Shown piece after piece: positions 44,626 to 51,739 of a stretch of DNA of 51,739 bases. The DNA comes from Diplocarpon mali (lineage: Eukaryota; Ascomycota; Leotiomycetes; Helotiales; Drepanopezizaceae): the NCBI GenBank assembly GCA_024741835.1, contig JAENRP010000286.1, forward strand, positions 1 to 51,739, read 5' to 3'. Position numbers and translations under genes: made by a program. Position 1 is the stretch's first letter; each line of letters starts with the position of its first letter. The notes below the pieces were generated by a model, which was given only the letters and a program-made list of their open reading frames with translations, had not been told where the DNA came from and made no database searches.

Positions 44626-46509
44626 AATTCGATTCCTACTCCTATAGCCTTTTGTAAACCTAAGGATAGTAGTTTCTTTAAAGACTTGAAAAGAGATCTA
44701 AACTATATAAAAAAGGCCTTATTAAGAGTACTAGACCCTTTGCTCCCTCTCTCAGCAAAGAGGAACGCTACTCTAAAGCCGGCTTGCCAGATCAGCTTAA
44801 TCTTAGCCTTAGCAATCGGCGCCCTCTACTACCGCTTTACAATTAGGGTAAGATAAGCTATATAAACTTAAGAACTGGCGCTTAAAGAGTTTATATTTAT
44901 AAGCTCTATTTATAATCTAAATTAAGAAATTAATTGCTAAGAATCGGTTAGGCAAGCTGAAATTAGCTCCCTTAGCCTTAGTTCGGCGCTATAAGCTAAG
45001 TATAAGAGTAATAATAAGCTAATAGACCAGAAGCTCCCGCCTTAATACACTAAGTTTAAAAACGTCTTTAATCGCTAGGCCTTTGACTAACTGCTAGAAC
45101 CTAGGCTAAGGGTAGATTATAAAATCGAGCTAATAAGCGAGAATAACTTAATAATCGAACCCCTCCACCGCCTTACTAACAAATAGCTCTTAAAGGTCAA
45201 GAGCTATATTCTTAAGAACCTATATAAAGGATTTATTAAAGCTTTAAGTTCCCCTTAAGCAGTCCTAATCCTCTTTATTAGAAAAGCTAATAGCTCCTTA
45301 CGTCTATATATTAACTACCGGAAACTAAACGCCTTAATAAAGAAAGACCCCTACCCGATTCCCCTTATTAATAAGATAATAGTACGCATATTGAAAGCTT
45401 ATATTTTTATAAAAATCGATATACAATAAGCCTTCTACTATATCCGCATATTAGCTAACGCTAAGGACCTAACTACCTTTCGCATATGCTATAAGACCTA
45501 TAAGTATAAGGTTTTACCATTCGGGCTAATAAATAGGCCTGCTACCTTTCAAAGGTTTATTAATAATATTCTCCTTAAGCACCTTGACGATTTCTGCTCT
45601 ACCTATTTAAATAATATTCTAATCTACTTAGAAAACTCCCTTAACTATAAGATTTATATTAAAAAGATCTTAGGAATTCTCTAATGCTATAGCCTTTAAG
45701 TAGATATTAAGAAAAGCAAGTTCGGGGTTACTAAGACTAAGTTCCTAGGGTTTATTATTAGAGTTTATAAAATTGAGGTAGACCTTAATAAGGTCTTAGT
45801 CATTTAAGAGTGGAAATATGCTAAGAATGTATATAGTGTATAAAGCTTCCTAGGATTTTATAACTTCTATCAAAGGTTTATTCAAAGCTATAGTTATATC
45901 TGCCGACCCTTAATAGCTCTTATAAGAAACGTTCCTTTTGATTTTAATAACGCTTATAAGGAAGCTTAGGAAGCTCTACGCTTAAGGCTTTAAACGACCC
46001 CGATTTTGTACCACTATTACCTTTAGAAGCAAATAAGGCTTAAGACCAACGCCTCTAATAGCATAGTCGCCGGCGTACTCTCCTAACTCTAGAAAGATAA
46101 GAACTACCACCTAATTAGGTACTTCTTAAAGACAATGAATAACGCTAAGCTGAATTATCCTATTTATAATAAGGAGCTCCTAGCGATTTTTAGATCATTC
46201 TACTAGTATAAGGCAAAGCTACTCAAGGCCTAGAAAATAGTATACGTATATATAGATTATAAGGCCCTTAAGTACTTTATAATAACTAAGGACTTAATAG
46301 CCTAGCAGGCTCGCTAGGCGGAGTTCTTTACTAATTTCAACTTCCTTATTATATACCAAATAGGCATAACGAATACGCTAGCTAACACACTCTTACATTG
46401 AGACTAGGAGCTGACCCCTCTTAAGGCTTGGAAACGAGCTTTATACTATTAGTAGCTCTTACTTAATAATAAGCTCTCTATAGAAGTACTTGCTACTAAA
46501 GGCGATTCT

Positions 46510-46577
46510 ACTCCTAGGCCTAGCCTATAAGTGACTTTAGCGTAGGTCGGTTCTACTCCTAGGCCTGGCCTATAAGT
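46510..46577 (+). repeat. Two tandem 45-bp units with palindromes (Gypsy-A2)
   Basis: Cores at 46510-46532 and 46555-46577, 45 bp apart, reading STPRPSL-V and STPRPGL-V (gap = TAA). A1 has a single core here (5920-5942). Confidence 0.88.
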
Positions 46578-48234
46578 AATAACTATGCCAATTGCGCTAA
46601 TAGAGGTACCTGCTGACCTAATGTTTAAGGTTGAGTATAATATAGCAAGCTACTATATTATTAATAAGGTCATTTAAGCTAATAAGACCTCCCTTAAGCT
46701 ATAGAAGTTCTAAGATAAAGCATAGAGCTATAGCCTCGATTATAAACTTAGCTAAGGCAAACTCTTCTTCTAAGGTAGACTTATTATACTATCCTAACCT
46801 CCTAAACTGCGAATAGCCTTAATTCATTATATGCATAAGCAACCTTGCGTTGCATACGCTAAAATCGGGAAAACAAGGCTTCTAATAGGAAGAAAATACT
46901 ATTGGAAAAGTCTTAGCAGCGATATCGGCACTTATATCTAGAACTATTATTATTTAAGAATAAAAGCTTATTATAATAAGACCCTAGGTTTCCTATAACC
47001 CTTGCCAATTCCTAAACGAGCTTACTAACACTTGATAATAGATTTTATAAAGCTTCCGCTTAATGAACTCAGTTATAATTTTGCCTTTATAATTATCAAT
47101 AGGTTATTAAAGAAGGTAGTTTCGGTTCTATGCTATAATTCGATTAATGCAAAAGGCCTTATAGAGTTGTTTTTAGTTTACTAGATACGCTATTTTAGCA
47201 TGCCCGACTCGATTCTATTAGATAGAGGCGCCTAATTCGTCTCTTTCTTTTAGAAAGAACTCTATTAGATATTAGGTATAAAGGTTAAGCTAACTATAGC
47301 CTATAACCTTAACGTCGATAGCTAAACTAAGATTATAAACTAGTACTTAAAACAACGCCTTAGACCGTTCTACTTATACTATTAAGACAATTGGAGTCGT
47401 CTCTTACCTTTGATAGATATTGCTTAATTAACCTTGCTTTATAAATCCCTAGGGCAAATTTCCCCTTTCTAAGTGCTAAACGGCTATAAAGCTCGCTCCT
47501 TTTGGAATTTAATTAACCTAGAACCTCTATAGATAGCAAATAAGAGAGTAAATCGTAAAATAGCACTTCGTATAGCTACTAAAGCTTAAAAAGTAGTCCA
47601 ATTCACTCAATCGTCTCTTTAAGTATAATAAGCTAAGATAAAATGGCTTATAGATCTCTACTGCTGGCTAATTAATTAGACTATAGGAGATGATATGCTA
47701 ATTAGTACTAAAAATTAGAAACTGGACTGGCCGAGCCGAAAGCTCTCTAATAAGTGGTATGGCCTAGTAAAAGTACTAGAAAAGCTAAGAGAAAGCTAGA
47801 AGCTACAATTGCCTAATTCACTCTATTCGATCTACCTTATATTCTACTCCTACTCACTGCGAAAATATGTTCCTAACCCTCTGCTAGGCTAAGCTTAGGA
47901 ACCTCTGGCTCTAATTAAAGTATTACTAGAATAAGAGGAATAAGAGATAGAAGAAATAATTGGATCTTGTATTTGAGTTAAGAAGCTCAAATATTAGATT
48001 AAGTAGAAAGGAGCTAATAAAGACCTTAAATAGTACCTGTGCTCTAATGCTATAATAGCGCTATATACTATTTAAGACTTCTATTTAAAAAACCCTTAAG
48101 CTAAGGGGCTACTAAAGGCGCTATTAAGCTAGCTTAGGTCATATAATAATAGAGTTGACGATTATAAGGACCTAGAGGATAATACGCCTATAGATACAAC
48201 TGCGCAGGCGCAGTTTTTCAAAGGGGGGGGGTAG

Positions 48235-48489
48235 TATTATAGCTATATTATATATATAGTTATATTACGTATTAGTTAGGTGCACAAAGTCAGGTGCCTG
48301 CTAAGGTAGCAAGGTGGCTAGATCATATGCACGCTAGTAAAGCACCTGTACTTATTCTAAAGGAGCTCTACTAAAGACTCTCTTTTCTTCTTTATCTTTT
48401 CTTCTTAATTATATAGCGTACCTCTCGAGGTAATACAGTCAGCGTCATTCGATTCTCGCCTTCTGTACGCTTGAGAGCAAGTCGTGACA
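48235..48489 (+). repeat. 3' LTR of Gypsy-A2
   Basis: Starts TATTATAGCTATATTATA, more mutated than the 5' LTR, and ends with the intact GTCGTGACA. The two ends of the pair are mutated unevenly. Confidence 0.9.
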
Positions 48490-49039
48490 GTATACCAATT
48501 CGGTTGACTTATTTTAAAAGAACCGAGATAAGAAAAATGAGTATATAAAAAGACTGATACAGTTTATAAGCAGAATACGTAGAACGCTCTTTCGGAGCCA
48601 CTTTATAAATGACATCATTGCGAATAATGCTTTGCAAGGACTTGGCAAGATTTTTAAAACGTACTAACTAATAGCCAAAGCTATATAGGTATTAAATCAT
48701 TTCACTATTTAAGAAGGCATAAAGAAGTTGCAAGGAAATAGTGCATAGAGTAGAAAATTTATTAGATTCTCGAGCACTATTATACACTCTACTATTCAAA
48801 CTATAAAGGACAGCCCTACCTAGTATAATAATCTTGCACTCCTTAACTAAACTGTTTTAAATACGCTTAGCCTGCAATAGTCATAATGCAGTCTACTTAT
48901 TATAAAAGAAAAGATGATATATCTAGCTAAATATACTATAAACTACTTTAATAATGAAATAGAGAAATGGGAATTTATTATGCCTACCGCCCTAAAGCTA
49001 CTACTACCTGCGGTAGGATCAACAAACGAGCGCGATTTA

Positions 49040-49062
49040 ACTCGCGGGCCCGGCCTATAGGT
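49040..49062 (+). repeat. 23-bp palindrome in P2
   Basis: GC arms intact (ACTCGCGGGCC); read LTRGPGL-VE with TAG at the eighth codon. Confidence 0.85.
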
Positions 49063-49225
49063 AGAATCAGCATATAATAAAGAAGTCCATAAGCATAAGG
49101 TGCCTATAATACTAGAAATATAAACTGCTAACTATTATAACCTTAAAGCATCAGACTCAGATATATTTAAATTACTATCCTTAGAAATGCCTAAAACACC
49201 TTGTATATTAGTAGCAAAGAAACTG

Positions 49226-49248
49226 GCTCGCAGGCCCGGCCTATAGGT
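49226..49248 (+). repeat. 23-bp palindrome in P2
   Basis: First base G instead of A; read LARRPGL-VR, 186 bp after the previous copy and in the same phase. Confidence 0.8.
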
Positions 49249-50454
49249 CAGAACATATGATGATATAGACTTAGAAGATAAGCTAATAGATAAAGTAAAC
49301 GGCCCTATTACTAATATATTAGAAATTTTTAATAATACTAAAAAGGATATATCCAATATTATATAGACCTTTCCTAAAGATCTGCAAAAGTTTATTTTGA
49401 AATTCTATAAGTCTATAATAAAGCGTTTGAAGAAGGAAAACCAGGGAGATGTTTTATTAGTATAAGAGGCAATAGCAAAAGCCGTTAAATAGATTATGAA
49501 ACTGTAATAAAATGAATTCACTTTAGATAATATTATATAATTCTTTATCAACTATAAGAAATCAAAGGGCGACTATTATATGCTTAAGGAGAAGCCTAAA
49601 GACACTATAATAATAATCTCTATAGAATATTATCAAGTCCCCCTTAATATTAAGATGATACTATAGTATAGTAACAGATTCAGAATCATAGTAATATTAG
49701 AAATAAAGACTCGCCTAAGTAAATTCGTAATAGGGATATTTAGAGACTTCCATTTTAAGAAATTTTATACCCTTTATAAACGATAATATATACTATACTA
49801 CAGACTAGCATTAATAAGCATTACTAATAAAGAGGTATCATCTAATATCTATAAATTTTATACTACTCCTGATCTAAAACTGTTCTTATTATACCTTGAA
49901 AACTATACAATTGTGGCCACTAGCAATAGAATAGCCAATTAGGTTAAGAAAGATATATCATTAGGTTTCTCTAAGTTCTAAGTAGCACTTAAGGCCTTTA
50001 AATTATTCTATAATATCGCTTAGACCCCTGCCTAGTATAAGACTATACTAACTAATAATACCTTAATATCGCTCTATAGTAAAGGCTTCTTAAATATGCC
50101 TAAGCTGCTTAGCTATACCTTTTTAAGCGCTATACGCATATATGGCCTTAGCTATTATAAAAAGAATTCATTTTTAATATTAGCATAAGAGGAATTGGAA
50201 ATATACTAGCATCATTTTCAGAATTCCGATAAAAAACTTTCGCCCCCCTTTGCATTTCTCTATAATATAATGCATAGCCTAATATAATAGACTCTAAGAA
50301 TGTACTATAGGCTATATCTTAGTACGCTATTGACTTATTATAAGTCTTTATACAAGTTGGTAATATATCCTAAGCCTATATAGTTTATAAGCATTAACTA
50401 CCATTGAGAATTGTTACTACTAAGATTGACGCCAACTTGCGATTTATCAAATTG

Positions 50455-50477
50455 ACTCTTAGGCCTAGCTCGCAGGT
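50455..50477 (+). repeat. 23-bp palindrome in P2
   Basis: Read LTLRPSSQVN, after the frame change. Confidence 0.8.
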
Positions 50478-51276
50478 CAACTCCCTTAATAATAGAACTA
50501 TTGACTATTATATGATTCCTATTGCAAAACAATCGATTAGAGAATTTACTATATAGGAAAAGTCTTATAAGTCATTTATACTCATATCCTATTATCCTAA
50601 GAACTCTTAATAGATCTTATTAAATTTAGCATAAAGCGCCATATAACGAAAAGAGCTAAATACTAAAGAGAAAATTGTCTTAAAGGAATACATTTCAAAC
50701 GATACTACTCTATTCTCAGTATTCATAAGATAAGGTACATTTATTAATCTCAATTCAGAATAGGAACCTAGAAAGGGCGGCTTTTTAACTATTAGTAATA
50801 ACTATATAGAAGTTGTTAGCAATAATTCACTTAAGAATAGCACCAACTTAGAAGATTTTCTTATTAACTTACTTAGCATAAAGAGACTAAGTATAGTAAG
50901 ATAGGGTGCAGCTAGAGAATCTTCTATAAAGTTCTATATAACCCTTAAGATAATAAAAGGCGGTCTATTATCAGAGGCCCTTATAGGTAGAAGATTATAG
51001 AATGACCTATTAGTAGTAATAGCTATAAAGGAGTTGTTCTTAAAGGATATAGCACAATTGATAATATATTTAAAGAAATATAAGCAAGAACTTTTTAACG
51101 ATTTTACTAATACTTAGAAGCTAGTGCAACAACTGGAACTATAGTTATATAGCAATAAATCCTAGGCTAAGACGAAAGGCACTAATAATAATATCAAGGC
51201 TAATAATATAATTGATAAGACAATTCTTCTTAAGAAGTATAGCACTAAAAAGCCTTATGCAAAAACCCTTAATATA

Positions 51277-51299
51277 ACTCCTAGGCCTAGCCTGCGACT
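51277..51299 (+). repeat. 23-bp palindrome in P2 tail
   Basis: Read ITPRPSLRLN; the last arm ends ACT rather than AGT. Confidence 0.75.
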
Positions 51300-51624
51300 T
51301 AATCTAAAGAAAGGCAAGGCTAAGGAAGTTATAGCTATAGAATCTCCCGCCGCGTCTCCCTTAGTAGCAGATGACTCTTTAAAGAATAATAATAATAATA
51401 AAGAGGATAATAATAATAATACTGCAATATAAGTCTCCCTTTCTATTAGTAGAAGCTATTAAACTATACTAGCATCTTTACGAAATACTAAAGCTCTTGC
51501 AACACTAAGACCGGACTCTTCCAATACTAATAGCGAACTATTAAAAAGAAGTAGGCGCTTTATAAAGAGAGTATTATTTAGTAATAGTTCTTCCTATCCT
51601 TTAAAGAGAACTAAGGAAAATTGA

Positions 51625-51739
51625 CATCTGAGTTAGTACTATTTTTAATTGTTTTTATAATTCTATAGCTTATTTGTTTGTTTTACTAGTTTCGTTTTCT
51701 AACTCCTGGGCCCGGCCTATAGGTGAAAAGTGTATATAA
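51625..51739 (+). other. P2 downstream region to the window end
   Basis: T-rich sequence without a frame. It holds the last palindrome (51702-51724). No LTR is seen. Confidence 0.4.
51702..51724 (+). repeat. 23-bp palindrome downstream of the P2 stop
   Basis: ACTCCTGGGCC and GGCCTATAGGT arms; non-coding location. Confidence 0.85.

Larger units (their letters stand above)
44000..48215 (+). pseudogene. Gypsy-A2 pol (protease, RT, RNase H, integrase, chromodomain)
   Basis: Protease about 44000-44310, open for 76 codons from 44083, with LINRKFLKYYNL near the end; the catalytic DSG is not visible. A linker at 44630-44856 follows a run of three 45-bp repeats. RT about 45060-45900: VLPFGLINRPATFQRFINNI (family LPFGLxNAPATFQ) and catalytic TYLNNILI, with YLNN at 45604-45615. 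RNase H about 45960-46450: TNASNSIVAGVLSQ. Integrase about 46780-47480: a zinc-region remnant, IINRLLKKVVSV, then LDRGAQFVSFF. Chromodomain about 47930-48130: EEIIGSCI-VKKLKY-IK-KG, ending FYLKNP. Two tandem palindromes lie between RNase H and integrase. Not functional. Confidence 0.83.
41315..48489 (+). mobile_element. Gypsy-A copy 2 (A2): complete Ty3/gypsy chromovirus, plus strand, inside P2
   Basis: The element has paired 255-bp LTRs (41315-41569 and 48235-48489) and the target duplication gtata (41310-41314 and 48490-48494). A strong purine tract, AAAGGGGGGGGGTAG, ends at the 3' LTR. Length is 7175 bp. It is collinear with A1 in inverse orientation. Its coding frames are broken mainly by TAA/TAG. 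Cutting it out restores the P2 reading frame. Confidence 0.93.
48490..51624 (+). pseudogene. P2, 3' part: about 1040 codons of an unknown protein
   Basis: After the second gtata copy (48490-48494) the frame continues TNSVDLF-KNRDKKNEYIKR, matching P1. Further matches to P1: NEFTLDNII-FFINYKKS at about 49513, ELEIY-HHF at about 50193, TLRMYYRLYL at about 50293. The ending is an Asn-rich, charged tail (SLKNNNNNKEDNNNN, about 51379) and a basic end. The TGA at 51622-51624 is the probable true stop. One frame change lies between about 50340 and 50400. Four palindromes are inside the frame (49040, 49226, 50455, 51277), and a fifth lies after the stop (51702). Total P2 is about 1147 codons against about 1118 for P1. 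No known domain recognised. Confidence 0.7.

Noticed and set aside
49135..49356. 73-codon minus-strand open frame
   Set aside because: It is opposite the P2 frame, which aligns with P1 along its length.
830..51724. Mitochondrial origin suggested by AT-rich DNA with GC-rich palindromes
   Set aside because: LTR retrotransposons with integrase, chromodomains and RIP mutation are features of nuclear fungal DNA, and no mitochondrial gene is present.
1..51739. tRNA or rRNA genes
   Set aside because: No cloverleaf with conserved arms and no rRNA core was recognised. The tRNA-like words found are the primer-binding sites.

Overview
The window holds no intact gene. It is AT-rich, transposon-packed DNA from what is most likely a filamentous ascomycete (Pezizomycotina). 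Read in the right frame, almost every long coding track is interrupted by many stops that are nearly all TAA or TAG and only rarely TGA. TpA is abundant and CpA/TpG scarce. This is the pattern left by repeat-induced point mutation (RIP: C to T in CpA context), which turns Gln and Trp codons into TAA/TAG. The organism call is an inference from this pattern plus the element types.

Layout. (1) 1-1791: minus-strand 5' part of a Ty3/gypsy element, family B (copy 1). (2) 1797-2350: minus-strand copia-type gag remnant with a CCHC knuckle (Copia-E). (3) 2350-11253: minus-strand 3' part of a chromodomain gypsy element (Gypsy-C), interrupted by a 508-bp miniature LTR element (2594-3101) and by a complete Gypsy-A copy (A1, 4001-11093). 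(4) 11259-21737: minus-strand Copia-D, itself inserted in the Gypsy-C integrase, internally deleted, and interrupted by a complete plus-strand copia (Copia-1, 12696-20287). (5) 21738 to about 36860: plus-strand gypsy B copy 2, whose LTR sits inside the Copia-D LTR and which is interrupted by a second complete copia (Copia-2, 25022-32593). (6) 37136-40490 and 41002-51624: two tandem, RIP-degraded, paralogous genes of about 1100 codons (P1, P2) of no family I recognise. P2 is split by a second complete Gypsy-A copy (A2, 41315-48489).

Five insertions have equal-length paired LTRs and matching 5-bp target duplications that I could read directly: ataga (miniature element), aagga (A1), aaagg (Copia-1), aatat (Copia-2), gtata (A2). 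The nesting reaches four levels: Gypsy-C > Copia-D > gypsy B > Copia-2.

Two things look potentially new. First, a GC-rich imperfect palindrome with a constant 23-bp core occurs at least 26 times, in Gypsy-A, gypsy B, P1, P2 and the Copia-D 3' region. It usually lies in one codon phase, so that it adds a peptide resembling LTRGPGLRVK. Second, the P1/P2 protein family. The copia elements also carry about 1.3 kb of extra, possibly coding, sequence between pol and the 3' LTR. Domain limits are approximate because all readings were made by eye.
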